Shown: positions 9,215 to 18,538, counted from the first letter of the stretch. The stretch is DNA of 64,000 bases from Pedobacter cryoconitis (GCF_001590605.1 NZ_CP014504.1:868001-932000), one strand, 5' to 3'. Numbers and translations: made by a program. Notes: generated from the sequence alone by a model not told the origin.

Positions 9215-10000
9215 TTATTGATAGGGGATTGAAATCTGAATTTCAGTACCAGCGCCTGTGGTGGAATTAACCGTGAAATTCCCGTCCATCATCAATGTCC
9301 TTTTTTGAAGATTAGCCAGACCTAAGCCATCGCTTGCTTTTAGTTTCTCCTCCAGGATGAAACCTTTCCCGTTATCCTGTACAAAAAGAGATAAAATATC
9401 TTTGGTTTGACCGATGGTGATTTTGATCCTGGTCGCATGAGCATGTTTAATAATATTGCTCAGGATTTCCTGGAACAGCCGGAACATAATTAACTCTTTG
9501 CTGGCATGTGCTGAAATAGAATGCGTGGTATTGTCAGTGAACACAATTTCGTAAGCCAGACCTTTCTTTAGCCAGTCCAGTTCATAAGCAATAGCGTGGC
9601 CAAGACTCTTTTTGATGAGTTCCTGTCCGTTCATTTTTTTTGAAAGCTGCCGCAGTTCTTTAATTGCACGATGCGTTAATTCCGCGGCAGTATTAATCTT
9701 CTGCTCTCTTAAATGATCTGCTTTAATAGAGCTTAATGTCATACTGGTCAGACTTAATAATTGTCCAATATTATCGTGCAGGTCACCTGCGATAGTTTGC
9801 AGGATATGCTCTTGCACTTCTATCTGGCTCTTTAATAATTCCAGTTCAAATGCTTTCTTCAGTACTTCTTTTTCTTCAAGATGCTTTGCTTTCTTTTTAT
9901 TGTATAAAAAAATGTAAATAATCAGGAAAAGGGGGGCAATCAGGAAAATGAAGGTGATTATGGCAATTAATAGAATTAATTCCTTTGACGATATCTGCAT
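9215..10000 (-). CDS. HisKA_3-type sensor histidine kinase
   Basis: One N-terminal membrane segment (ILLIAIITFIFLIAPLFLI) is followed by a Lys/Glu-rich helical linker. The HisKA_3 dimerisation domain has the phospho-His in GDLHDNIGQ. The HATPase has an N-box (EILSNIIKHA) and G-boxes (DNGKGF and SDGLGLANLQKR). There is almost no extracytoplasmic part, so the signal probably arrives through a partner. The start is ATG 10000; an upstream TTG at 10021 is less likely. The start overlaps the end of the upstream membrane protein gene by 25 nt, which suggests translational coupling and that the membrane protein is the sensing partner (inference). The cognate regulator gene follows. Confidence 0.92.
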   Translation of the reverse strand: MQISSKELILLIAIITFIFLIAPLFLIIYIFLYNKKKAKHLEEKEVLKKAFELELLKSQIEVQEHILQTIAGDLHDNIGQLLSLTSMTLSSIKADHLREQKINTAAELTHRAIKELRQLSKKMNGQELIKKSLGHAIAYELDWLKKGLAYEIVFTDNTTHSISAHASKELIMFRLFQEILSNIIKHAHATRIKITIGQTKDILSLFVQDNGKGFILEEKLKASDGLGLANLQKRTLMMDGNFTVNSTTGAGTEIQISIPYQ

Positions 10001-10623
10001 ATAAAAGCGTAAGACCAACAACTATATAAAAGTATATTCAGAATATTAAAAGTAACATACCTTGTAGATAAACTCAGTGAACGGGCTTTTTCTTGCAAAA
10101 GATAGTCAAAAAACACGTTACATGCAGTGCTGCCGAAATAGAAAAACAAGACACCATTAACGATCCAGAAAGGAGGGTAAGTCTCCAGCTTTCTAAAATG
10201 TTCGTCTTTTAGAATCAGCACATAATAATACAGGCTCGCAATAACGAAAACAACAGACATGAAAGCAGCTGTTTTATAAGCAAAATTACTAAAATGATTC
10301 GTAAACAATTCCAGTAGGAAAACTGAAATAAACAAACCTAACCAGCTGTAAAGCTGGCTAGGTTTATGGTGATATTTCCTGTACAAATGATAAAAAAAAC
10401 AACTTATCATGGTACATTCAATCACCAGGAACCAAGTATAGAGAGCGTAATTTGGTTTATGTTCCAGGCGTAAACTGATGCCAACCGTTTCTACGATACA
10501 GACCATTAAAAGATAGAGCATAAAGGATCTCCAGTATACATTTTTATCTTTATACAGGCAGATAACACTTATTAACAGGCAAATAAGTTCCGTAACAGTA
10601 TTGACAGTGAAAAACGCGTGCAT
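9976..10623 (-). CDS. Polytopic membrane protein, probable sensory partner of the kinase
   Basis: The 215-residue protein has about six or seven hydrophobic helices, for example VNTVTELICLLISVICLY, SFMLYLLMVCIVETVGIS and WLGLFISVFLLELF, and short polar ends. I recognise no catalytic motif and cannot name the family. The reading frame is open further upstream, but ATG 10623 is preferred. It lies one base after the stop of the lipoprotein gene, follows a purine-rich AAAGAAAT, and avoids overlapping that gene. It sits between the lipoprotein and the kinase in a tightly packed unit, so a role in signal perception is likely but unproven. Confidence 0.8.
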   Translation of the reverse strand: MHAFFTVNTVTELICLLISVICLYKDKNVYWRSFMLYLLMVCIVETVGISLRLEHKPNYALYTWFLVIECTMISCFFYHLYRKYHHKPSQLYSWLGLFISVFLLELFTNHFSNFAYKTAAFMSVVFVIASLYYYVLILKDEHFRKLETYPPFWIVNGVLFFYFGSTACNVFFDYLLQEKARSLSLSTRYVTFNILNILLYSCWSYAFICRYRQRN

Positions 10624-10624
10624 A

Positions 10625-11281
10625 TTATTTCTTTGAGAGATCAGTTTTTTGTATTGGGTCAAGCAATGTTGCTCCTTCGAATTCGCAAGTTGCTGGCGGA
10701 GGACATAATTCACCTCTGTTTTCAGGAACGAAAGTCACAATAAACCCTGGTTTTTCTGATTTTGCATTCTTTTGTGCCACACCTTCCTGGTTAACCATGT
10801 TTTCATAATAATCGAAATGCAATATTTCATTACCAGTTTTAACAGGTTTGGTTGAAACCATGAGTAAGGTATTATATCCCCAATATTTTTTTTCAGGCAC
10901 CAATGTTTTTCTGCCTACCAGGGTAGTATCATACTTTTTGTTATAAGTAATCATATAGAAACGTACACCGTCTCCGTCTTCTTTCTCCAGCTTGTTCAGC
11001 ATTTGCTGTAATCTTGTTTTACTGAACCAAACGCATCGTGTATCTGGTTTTTTAGGTTTGCGTGCTCTTTCTTCCTCTTCAGTCGGGTCTACAAAACCTG
11101 CATGTGAAGCATAATTATTGACATATTCTCTTGCGGTTCTTACATCAACCAGAACCGAATCAGGTATAATCGCACCCTTTGAAGTAGTAGTAGCTCCTTC
11201 GGCGGTTGTTTCTTTTTGTTTACAAGCAACAACACTGACTGCAATTAAAGCAGTGAATAGAATAGTAAATTTTAATTTCAT
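10625..11281 (-). CDS. Exported lipoprotein of unknown function, first gene of the kinase unit
   Basis: The signal peptide MKLKFTILFTALIAVSVVAC carries the lipobox Cys20. The mature part of about 200 residues is charged, with two downstream Cys (ELCPPPATC) near the C-terminus that could pair. I recognise no domain. The gene is the first of a minus-strand group (lipoprotein, membrane protein, kinase, response regulator), with a single base separating it from the membrane protein gene. It may be the ligand-binding part of the sensor or simply a surface protein controlled by it. Confidence 0.8.
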   Translation of the reverse strand: MKLKFTILFTALIAVSVVACKQKETTAEGATTTSKGAIIPDSVLVDVRTAREYVNNYASHAGFVDPTEEEERARKPKKPDTRCVWFSKTRLQQMLNKLEKEDGDGVRFYMITYNKKYDTTLVGRKTLVPEKKYWGYNTLLMVSTKPVKTGNEILHFDYYENMVNQEGVAQKNAKSEKPGFIVTFVPENRGELCPPPATCEFEGATLLDPIQKTDLSKK

Positions 11282-11453
11282 AATGTGGGTGTTTTTTTAT
11301 GCTAACCTAGGTAAAATATTTCTTACCGAAAACTGTCTTTTGCCTTTTAATAAAGCTAAAATGCTGAAACCGAAAAGCTGTTTTCACCCTGCCCTTTTTC
11401 GGTCATCAGCTGGATATTTGATCTAAATATTTGTTCTTAAACCATTACAAGTT

Positions 11454-12200
11454 ATGTGTACGCAAGGCGTTATTCAACTCATCGGAAAGCCGGTAAATGA
11501 AAAGCAGGCAGCCGTTTCGTTCAATCTATTACCTGGTTCAGATCCGGGAACTATGGGGTGCTTTCTTTCTATTTGGGAAGGAACCCGTGTTCTTTCGGCT
11601 TCTGAGGCATTGCAAACCAGGAGGATAATTAGCGGTGAGTTATTTGGAGAACACCTTTTTGATGAACTTTCTATAGGCAAAAAGAATTATATGATTGGAT
11701 TGGGGATAGATAAAGGGAAGGAAACAGAAACAATTGTTGCCACTCTTTCTTTAAGTGTATCCGCTATATTAAATCACCCGCTTCCCACTGTATGCAGTAA
11801 TATCAGTGTGAATTCAGATAATATTGGAACGGATTTTCTGATTGCACATTTTGCTGGTCCATGCTGTAATCAGATCAAAGCAAACAAAAAGTGGATTGCA
11901 TTGTTCCAAGGGGAGTTTAATGCTGGTATTTATGACGGAACAAATATGATCGCTACCAGTAAAGCTGCCCCTTACCAATATTCAGGAAGTATTATTATGA
12001 AAAATATACCAAAGGGACTGGCTCGTTTTGAAACCTACACCTTAATTTTTGGACAGGGACTGGATAAATTCGGTAATCTTGATTATAGTAAGTTGATCAG
12101 CAGCTGTACTTTTATTGTTTGGAGATCTAAAATTTATATTGGCGCTTCAGCCACCAGTCCCATTTTGGCCTATTCACCTATTTTACTTAACGCGATATAA
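11454..12200 (+). CDS. Hypothetical protein, possible two-repeat beta-rich protein
   Basis: I do not recognise this 248-residue protein. It has no signal peptide or membrane segment and is predicted by eye to be beta-strand rich. The halves look related. About residues 20-105 and 120-225 each run through a W-containing strand with a Gly turn (FLSIWEGTRVL and WIALFQGEFNAG), an ISGELFG or YSGSIIM strand, and a YMIGLGIDK or YTLIFGQGLDK strand. Several Cys are present (GPCCNQI). It stands alone, divergent from the lipoprotein gene at 11281. It could be a small carbohydrate-binding or structural protein, but that is a guess. Confidence 0.7.
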   Translation: MCTQGVIQLIGKPVNEKQAAVSFNLLPGSDPGTMGCFLSIWEGTRVLSASEALQTRRIISGELFGEHLFDELSIGKKNYMIGLGIDKGKETETIVATLSLSVSAILNHPLPTVCSNISVNSDNIGTDFLIAHFAGPCCNQIKANKKWIALFQGEFNAGIYDGTNMIATSKAAPYQYSGSIIMKNIPKGLARFETYTLIFGQGLDKFGNLDYSKLISSCTFIVWRSKIYIGASATSPILAYSPILLNAI

Positions 12201-12210
12201 ATTACTTGTT

Positions 12211-12327
12211 ATGGGCTTGGAAATATCTCTTCGTTTTCTTCTGATTATATTCCTTCTGATTCCTCAGAATGTAGGTGCTGAAAAGCCTCATCCACACCCT
12301 TTAAAAACTTTCCAGGTTATTAAATGA
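12211..12327 (+). CDS. Possible tiny secreted peptide (38 codons)
   Basis: An ATG ten bases after the preceding stop opens a 38-codon frame with a hydrophobic N-terminus (FLLIIFLLIP) ending in NVGAEKPHPHP, which resembles a signal peptide with a short basic, His-containing remainder. There is no clear ribosome-binding site, and coding status rests only on the signal-like composition. It may be chance. Confidence 0.2.
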   Translation: MGLEISLRFLLIIFLLIPQNVGAEKPHPHPLKTFQVIK

Positions 12328-12382
12328 GGTCATTGAAATAATTTTACTTAAATTTCAAGCCTTCTCTATCCAAAGTTTTTTT

Positions 12383-13183
12383 ATGATGAATACTAACGAA
12401 CTTCAACTCAGAACCGTCAGTGTAACACGTTATGTTACGCCGTTACGCGAAGGAGGATCTATGCCTGCTATTGCAGAGGCCGATGATGATTTTCTTTATG
12501 TCCTTAAGTTCCGTGGTGCAGGGCAGGGAGTTAAGGCATTAATTGCAGAAATTATCGGTGGTGAAATTGCCCGTGCACTCGGATTCAGAGTGCCGGAAAT
12601 TGTGCTGGCTAATTTGGATGAGGCCTTTGGCCGGACAGAACCAGACGAAGAAATACAGGATCTGCTTAAAGCCAGTGTCGGCCTTAATCTTGCGCTTCAT
12701 TACCTTTCTGGTGCAATTACCTTTGACCCGGCAGTGACCAGTATCGATGCAAGATTAGCCTCGCAAATTGTATGGCTGGATTGTCTGCTGACCAATATGG
12801 ACCGTACAGCCCGCAATACGAATATGCTGATCTGGCATAAGGAATTATGGCTGATCGATCATGGCGCTTCTCTTTATTTTCACCATTCGTGGCAAAACTG
12901 GGAAGAACAAGCACAGCGTCCCTTTACGCTAATCAAAGATCATGTATTACTGCCATGGGCAACCGAACTGGAGGAAGTAAATGCAGCGTTTAGCCCAATG
13001 CTTACTAAAGAGCTGATTCAGGCTATAGTTAACCTTATTCCAACAGAATGGTTAGGGGAAGAGCAAACTTTTAGTTCGGCAGAGGAACACCGCAATGCCT
13101 ATGCACGGTTTTTGGAATTGAGAATTGCTAAATCAGAAGTTTTTGTAAAAGAAGCACAAAATGCAAGACAGTCACTTATTTGA
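12383..13183 (+). CDS. HipA-like kinase-fold protein
   Basis: This small single-domain relative of HipA Ser/Thr kinases has 266 residues, against about 440 for HipA. The kinase landmarks are visible: Lys42 in YVLKFRG, catalytic-loop-like NMDRTARNTNML (Asp140) and metal-binding Asp159 in LWLIDHGAS. It lacks the HipA N-terminal subdomain, and no HipB-type antitoxin is next to it. Instead it overlaps by 23 nt the DUF3037 gene that follows, a pairing I recall from other bacterial genomes. Substrate and role are unknown. A toxin-antitoxin or regulatory kinase role is inference from the HipA relation. Confidence 0.82.
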   Translation: MMNTNELQLRTVSVTRYVTPLREGGSMPAIAEADDDFLYVLKFRGAGQGVKALIAEIIGGEIARALGFRVPEIVLANLDEAFGRTEPDEEIQDLLKASVGLNLALHYLSGAITFDPAVTSIDARLASQIVWLDCLLTNMDRTARNTNMLIWHKELWLIDHGASLYFHHSWQNWEEQAQRPFTLIKDHVLLPWATELEEVNAAFSPMLTKELIQAIVNLIPTEWLGEEQTFSSAEEHRNAYARFLELRIAKSEVFVKEAQNARQSLI

Positions 13184-13544
13184 GTACGCAATAATCCGCG
13201 TTGTGCCCAGGGTAGAACGTGATGAGTTTATGAATGCAGGTGTTATCCTGTATTGTGCTAAACAAAAGTTTTTACAAGCAGAGATCTTGTTAAATAAAGA
13301 AAAACTGAGTGCTTTTTCTAAAAATACGGATATTAAAGAAATCGAAGATAACCTGCTGGCTTTAAAACAGATTTGTGCTGGTGGAAAGGAAAGTGGACCA
13401 ATTGGTCAGCTTGATGCAGCCTCGAGGTTCCGATGGCTTACTGCAATGCGGAGTACGGTGCTTCAAACTTCCAGGGTACATCCTGGATTTTGTAAAGATG
13501 CCAGTGAAAAAATAATAGCGTTGCTTGAAGAACAAGTCCTTTAA
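13161..13544 (+). CDS. DUF3037 family protein, partner of the HipA-like gene
   Basis: This is a 127-residue cytosolic protein with the DUF3037 core (FEYAIIRVVPRVERDEFMNAG, shown here at its limit length, then VILYC). The start ATG lies inside the end of the HipA-like gene, so the two are co-translated. The biochemical function of the family is not known. By position it may be the control or substrate partner of the kinase-like protein. It is followed directly by a bidirectional terminator. Confidence 0.85.
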   Translation: MQDSHLFEYAIIRVVPRVERDEFMNAGVILYCAKQKFLQAEILLNKEKLSAFSKNTDIKEIEDNLLALKQICAGGKESGPIGQLDAASRFRWLTAMRSTVLQTSRVHPGFCKDASEKIIALLEEQVL

Positions 13545-13548
13545 CTAA

Positions 13549-13588
13549 AAGCCCCCTTTTGAAGATTTTAATCTTTAAAAGGGGGCTT
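13549..13588. terminator. Bidirectional terminator between DUF3037 and M1 aminopeptidase genes
   Basis: A perfect 12-bp inverted repeat (AAGCCCCCTTTT, 16-nt loop, AAAAGGGGGCTT) lies between convergent genes. Confidence 0.88.
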
Positions 13589-13606
13589 ACATTTTTTATA
13601 ATCAGC

Positions 13607-16111
13607 TTATTTCTGATCGTTAATTTGCTGTTCTGCTTCTCCAATAAGTTTTACAGAAGAACTGTCATTTTGATCCTTACGTACTTTTTTTAGTTGATCA
13701 AGAACATTTAAAATAACCGGAGCTGCTCCCTGTGTTTTATATTTGACTCCTATTTCTTTTAACGCATTGATTCCTTGTTGCGCATATTCAGGACTTTTAA
13801 CACGGGCAGTCATAAAAGCGAAATCTTTAAGCATTTCAAACTTGGTCTGCGGATCACTTTCTTCAAAGTTTTTAAACACAAAAGGCCATTCTGTATCACC
13901 ACCATTTTTTGCATAAACAGCAATAATAGCTTTTGTTAAATCCCCTTTGTTATCTTTTTCAAAAGCTTTAGCCATATTTAATGATCCGGCTGGTTTTAAA
14001 TTTGCCATGGCAAACAAGGATGCCCCCTGTACTGCATAAGAATTGCTCTTTAAACCCGCTTCGAAAAGTGATAATTGTTGCGCTGCATCTTTAGTCGTAC
14101 TGATTATTTTTAATGCCTGAGCTTTTGCAAGATTGTTATCATCATCCTTAGCTATTTTAAGGATAAAAGGTATTGCTGCATTAACTAGTGCTGTATTTTC
14201 CGGATTGATGCTGCTCATCGTTCTCATACGTAATCCATAATACTTATCCTGTAAAGCAGCCAATAATATTTGCTGGGCTTCCGGAAGTGTTTGCTGTGCA
14301 GTAGCTGCATCTATCGCCTCTAGTCTGTCCATATATAATGGCGCATGCTGATACTGGAATAAAAATTCTGTGATATTCTTGTGATCTGTCTTTTGACTTA
14401 ACGTAATTTTATCAGCGTCTGCATTAACCAGCTTAGGCTGAGCGGCAACCTTAAAAGTCAAAGTATCCGACTTACTTCTCATCCAGATTTGGTGACGTAT
14501 TTTCTGTGTCCCATTATAGAGGTCTACAGCCATAGGCAGCTGAAATGCTTTTCCTTCCTGTGTTTGATTCAAATAAACAAATTGCGTTTTTGTTGCCTCA
14601 TCCCATTTATACTTAATGTCCAGCAGAGGATGTCCAGCACCATAATACCACTGATTGAAGAACCAGTTCAGGTCTTTTCCACTTGCTTCTTCCATAGCTA
14701 AACGCAGTTGCTGTGCTTCACCATTTTTAAATGCATTGGTTTTCAGGTAAATATTTAATCCTTTGAAAAATACGTCAGGAGTTAAAAAATGACGCAGCAT
14801 ATTCAGGATACGGCCACCCTTTTTGTAAGACACTGCATCAAACATGTCCATTGCATCATGGTAATGGAAACGTACAAGATCTTTCTTTGCATTTTCAGGA
14901 TTCTCCAGGTAAGTTTGCATCGCCTCATTGTTGTGCTCATCACCCGTATCTTGTCCATACTTATGCTCAGCCCATAAAGTTTCACTAAAATCTGCAAAAG
15001 ATTCATTCACAGTAAGATTACTCCAGCTTTCGGCAGTGACATAATCACCAAACCACTGATGGAACAGCTCATGAACAATAGTGCTTCTTCCTTTATCATA
15101 ATATCTGTCAGCTAATTCGCGGGCGGTTCCCTGTACATAAGCACCGTGGAGTGTAGCCGTTGTATTTTCCATTGCACCACTGACATAGTCTCTGACTACA
15201 ATCTGTGAATATTTATTCCATGGATAATCTACCCCTAAAGTTTTAGAATAGAATTCGATTGCTTCGGGAGTGAATCCAAATATATCTTTTGCATAAGGCG
15301 CATAAGCAGGTTCCAGGTAATAACTAACTTCTTTATCACGCCATTTATCGCGGTAAATCTTAAAATCACCAACTGCCATCATGAATAAATAAGGAGAATG
15401 AGGGAGTTCCATTTTCCACGTATCTGTTCTTGTACCATCCGCATTCTTTTTCTGCGAAGCAAGCCTGCCGTTAGATAAGGTTACGTATTTACCCGGTACA
15501 GTCATACTGATTTCATCAGTGGTTTTCTGGTTCGTCCTGTCAATAGTCGGAAACCAGGCAGAAGAGCTTTCCAGCTCACCCTGGGTCCAGATCTGTACTG
15601 GTTTACCTTTTTCTGTACTATCAGGATTGATGAAATAAAGTCCTTTAGCATCTGTTATTGCTGCACCAGCCTCAATTTTTAACTCATCTGGTTTTGCAGT
15701 ATAAGCGATGTAAATAGTATAGTTTTCTGTATTCTGATATACTTTATCCAGTTTAATCGCCAACGAAAGGTTGTCGTAAGTATATTTAAGTGGGATATTT
15801 TTTCCATTTCTGACTACCGCAACGGTTTTGATATCCATACCTTTTGCATCCAGTCTTAAACTATCGGTCGCGTAAATATGGGGCTTTATTGTTACCCATT
15901 CTTTACCATATAAATGACGTTTTTTATAATCAAACCTGACATCCAGTTTAGTATGAATTAAATCATTGATCTTTTCTGCACTACCTCTGTAAATCTTTAA
16001 TAGAGGATCCTCCGGTTTTTGTTGTGCAAATGCTGGCATTGCAATCGCTGAGGCGATAAAAAACATCGTCTGTAAGACTGCTCGCTTATAAGTTATTGGT
16101 TTTATAATCAT
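13607..16111 (-). CDS. M1-family zinc aminopeptidase, secreted
   Basis: The enzyme removes N-terminal residues from peptides. A signal peptide (from MIIKPITYKRAV to about AMPAFAQ) is followed by the N-terminal beta domain. The catalytic domain has the exopeptidase motif GAMEN (about residue 310) and zinc site HELFHQWFGDYVTAESW with the third ligand Glu in VNESFAD (about 345-370), giving an intact HExxH-x18-E. The C-terminal third is a helical, HEAT-like repeat region. Total length is normal for periplasmic Bacteroidota M1 enzymes. The frame is open to 16165, but ATG 16111 begins the signal peptide. It is divergent from the suf operon and shares its promoter region. Confidence 0.93.
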   Translation of the reverse strand: MIIKPITYKRAVLQTMFFIASAIAMPAFAQQKPEDPLLKIYRGSAEKINDLIHTKLDVRFDYKKRHLYGKEWVTIKPHIYATDSLRLDAKGMDIKTVAVVRNGKNIPLKYTYDNLSLAIKLDKVYQNTENYTIYIAYTAKPDELKIEAGAAITDAKGLYFINPDSTEKGKPVQIWTQGELESSSAWFPTIDRTNQKTTDEISMTVPGKYVTLSNGRLASQKKNADGTRTDTWKMELPHSPYLFMMAVGDFKIYRDKWRDKEVSYYLEPAYAPYAKDIFGFTPEAIEFYSKTLGVDYPWNKYSQIVVRDYVSGAMENTTATLHGAYVQGTARELADRYYDKGRSTIVHELFHQWFGDYVTAESWSNLTVNESFADFSETLWAEHKYGQDTGDEHNNEAMQTYLENPENAKKDLVRFHYHDAMDMFDAVSYKKGGRILNMLRHFLTPDVFFKGLNIYLKTNAFKNGEAQQLRLAMEEASGKDLNWFFNQWYYGAGHPLLDIKYKWDEATKTQFVYLNQTQEGKAFQLPMAVDLYNGTQKIRHQIWMRSKSDTLTFKVAAQPKLVNADADKITLSQKTDHKNITEFLFQYQHAPLYMDRLEAIDAATAQQTLPEAQQILLAALQDKYYGLRMRTMSSINPENTALVNAAIPFILKIAKDDDNNLAKAQALKIISTTKDAAQQLSLFEAGLKSNSYAVQGASLFAMANLKPAGSLNMAKAFEKDNKGDLTKAIIAVYAKNGGDTEWPFVFKNFEESDPQTKFEMLKDFAFMTARVKSPEYAQQGINALKEIGVKYKTQGAAPVILNVLDQLKKVRKDQNDSSSVKLIGEAEQQINDQK

Positions 16112-16182
16112 TTTAAGATCTTTAAAATATCCGCGTAAATCTAAGCGGAAAAACAAAATAATCACAATAAACTCATTTATTT

Positions 16183-16214
16183 GTAATAAACAAAGTAATT
16201 CCTTTGTTTATTAC
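16183..16214. promoter_or_regulatory. Perfect 13-bp inverted repeat, candidate operator for suf and pepM1 genes
   Basis: The arms GTAATAAACAAAG and CTTTGTTTATTAC are exact complements separated by 6 bp (TAATTC). The right arm contains the TTTG of the suf promoter, so a bound protein would block it. The SufR-like regulator encoded at the operon end is the obvious candidate (inference). Confidence 0.6.
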
Positions 16215-16232
16215 CCTTGTTAGCTATCTTTG
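16203..16232 (+). promoter_or_regulatory. Bacteroidota-type promoter of the suf operon
   Basis: A -33 element TTTG (16203-16206) and -7 element TATCTTTG (16225-16232) match the known consensus TTTG / TAnnTTTG with 18 bp between them. Transcription would start near 16238, about 57 bases before the sufB start codon. Confidence 0.65.
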
Positions 16233-16294
16233 TGGTCTGCTTTATCTCTCCAGCTATCCGAATGCTGCAGATAAAGTTCCTAAACTGAATAACA

Positions 16295-17740
16295 ATGGAA
16301 AAAGATGATTTGATGCTCGAACAACTGGCAAACCGTGAATACGAATTTGGCTTTGTTACAGCGATTGATATGGATATTTCTGAAATCGGACTCAACGAAG
16401 ATACAGTAAGGTTTATTTCTGCAAAAAAGAATGAACCCCAATGGCTACTCGATTGGCGCATGAAAGGTTTCAAAGCTTTCCAGAAGCAAGAAATGCCACA
16501 ATGGCAAAACTTTAAGATGCCCGAAATTGACTTCCAGTCTATTTCTTATTATGCCGCTCCCAAACAACAAGCTAAGTATGCCTCACTGGATGAAGTAGAT
16601 CCTGAGTTGCTACGTACCTTTGAGAAACTAGGTATTCCGATGTCAGAACAAAAACAGCTGGCAGGTGTTGCTGTGGATGTTGTATTTGATAGTGTTTCGG
16701 TAACTACAACTTATAAAAAACACTTAAACGAGCTGGGAATAATTTTCTGCTCGATCAGTGATGCTGTTAAAGAACATCCAGAACTGATACAAAAATATCT
16801 GGGCTCGGTAGTACCACATACAGACAATGTTTTTGCATCTCTGAATACTGCTGTATTTTCTGATGGATCTTTTGTATACATCCCTAAAGGGGTTAGATGC
16901 CCGATGGAACTTTCTACCTATTTCAGGATTAACGCTGAAAATACGGGTCAGTTTGAACGTACATTGATTATTGCTGACGAAGATAGTTATGTAAGTTACC
17001 TGGAAGGTTGTACTGCTCCAATGCGTGATGAGAATCAATTGCATGCTGCTGTGGTAGAATTAATTGCCATGAAAGGTGCAGAGATCAAATATTCTACTGT
17101 TCAGAACTGGTATCCTGGAGATAAAGAAGGAAAAGGCGGGATTTTCAATTTTGTGACTAAGCGTGGAGCTTGCCGTGGTGAGCGTGCTAAAATTTCATGG
17201 ACACAAGTAGAAACTGGTTCAGCAATTACCTGGAAATATCCAAGTATTCTTTTGCAGGGTGATTATTCTTCAGGAGAGTTTTATTCTGTGGCAGTGACCA
17301 ATAATATGCAGATCGCAGATACTGGTACAAAAATATATCACCTTGGAGCGCACACTAAGAGCAGAATTATCTCTAAAGGTATTTCGGCTGGAAAAGGACA
17401 AAATAGCTATCGTGGTTTAGTGCAAATGGGCCCTAAAGCGGCATATTCACGGAACTTTACACAATGTGACTCTTTATTAATTGGTGACCTTTGCGGTGCA
17501 CACACCTTTCCATATATCGAATCTAAAAATAATACTGCTACCATAGAGCATGAAGCCACGACCTCTAAAATTGGAGAAGATCAGGTGTTTTACCTGAATC
17601 AGCGTGGAATTGATGCAGAACAAGCTATTGCGCTGATCGTTAATGGATACGCAAAAGATGTACTGAATCAATTGCCAATGGAATTTGCAGTAGAAGCTCA
17701 AAAATTACTTTCTCTTACACTCGAAGGCAGCGTAGGGTAG
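16295..17740 (+). CDS. sufB: Fe-S cluster assembly scaffold protein SufB
   Basis: SufB is the core scaffold of the SufBC2D complex that builds Fe-S clusters. It is 481 residues, full length for the family. Typical motifs are present: [18 protein letters not shown] near residue 130, [19 protein letters not shown], the beta-helix core [19 protein letters not shown], and the C-terminal [13 protein letters not shown] and [10 protein letters not shown]. It is the first gene of the operon, 24 bases before sufC. Expression is likely driven from the promoter at 16203. Confidence 0.97.
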   Translation: MEKDDLMLEQLANREYEFGFVTAIDMDISEIGLNEDTVRFISAKKNEPQWLLDWRMKGFKAFQKQEMPQWQNFKMPEIDFQSISYYAAPKQQAKYASLDEVDPELLRTFEKLGIPMSEQKQLAGVAVDVVFDSVSVTTTYKKHLNELGIIFCSISDAVKEHPELIQKYLGSVVPHTDNVFASLNTAVFSDGSFVYIPKGVRCPMELSTYFRINAENTGQFERTLIIADEDSYVSYLEGCTAPMRDENQLHAAVVELIAMKGAEIKYSTVQNWYPGDKEGKGGIFNFVTKRGACRGERAKISWTQVETGSAITWKYPSILLQGDYSSGEFYSVAVTNNMQIADTGTKIYHLGAHTKSRIISKGISAGKGQNSYRGLVQMGPKAAYSRNFTQCDSLLIGDLCGAHTFPYIESKNNTATIEHEATTSKIGEDQVFYLNQRGIDAEQAIALIVNGYAKDVLNQLPMEFAVEAQKLLSLTLEGSVG

Positions 17741-17763
17741 ACCATAAAAAAATAAAGAATACT

Positions 17764-18537
17764 ATGTTATCAATAAAAAATCTTCATGCGAATATTGAAG
17801 GAAAAGAAATCTTAAAAGGAATTAATCTGGAGGTGAAAGCCGGTGAAGTACATGCGATCATGGGCCCTAATGGTTCGGGCAAAAGTTCATTGGCATCTGT
17901 ACTGGCAGGTCGTGAAAATTACGAAATTACTGAGGGTGAAGTTTGGCTTGATGGTAAAAACCTGTTGGAAATGAAACCAGAAGTACGTGCACGTGAAGGT
18001 GTTTTTCTTGCATTTCAATATCCTGTAGAAATTCCTGGAGTATCGAATATTAACTTCTTAAGAACTGCATTAAGCGAAATTAGAATTCACCGTAATCTTC
18101 CACCGCTTTCAGCTAAAGAATTCCTGAAGATGACGAAGGAAAAACAAGCTTTGGTAGAATTTGAAGCCAAATTGGCCAATCGTTCTCTCAATCAGGGCTT
18201 TTCAGGTGGAGAGAAAAAAAGGAATGAAGTATTTCAACTCGCCATGCTGGAACCAAAATTATCAATTTTGGATGAAACAGACTCAGGACTGGATATTGAT
18301 GCTTTGCGTATTGTATCTAACGGTATCAATAAATTACGCTCGGCGGATAATGCTTTTGTACTGATTACACACTATCAACGCTTATTGGAATATATCATCC
18401 CAGATTTTGTACACGTATTATACAACGGTCAGATTGTACGTTCTGGTACAAAAGAACTGGCATTGGAACTTGAAGAAAAGGGATACGACTGGTTGAAAGA
18501 AGAATTCCATGGCAATGAATCAATAAATAAAATATAA
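17764..18537 (+). CDS. sufC: Fe-S cluster assembly ATPase SufC
   Basis: This ABC-type ATPase powers conformational change in SufBCD. It is 257 residues with Walker A GPNGSGKSS (about residue 35), ABC signature FSGGEKKRNE, Walker B LSILDETDSGLDIDAL and switch His in LITHYQRLL. The DETDSGLD variant of Walker B is typical of SufC. The stop and the start of sufD are one base apart. Confidence 0.97.
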   Translation: MLSIKNLHANIEGKEILKGINLEVKAGEVHAIMGPNGSGKSSLASVLAGRENYEITEGEVWLDGKNLLEMKPEVRAREGVFLAFQYPVEIPGVSNINFLRTALSEIRIHRNLPPLSAKEFLKMTKEKQALVEFEAKLANRSLNQGFSGGEKKRNEVFQLAMLEPKLSILDETDSGLDIDALRIVSNGINKLRSADNAFVLITHYQRLLEYIIPDFVHVLYNGQIVRSGTKELALELEEKGYDWLKEEFHGNESINKI

Positions 18538-18538
18538 G

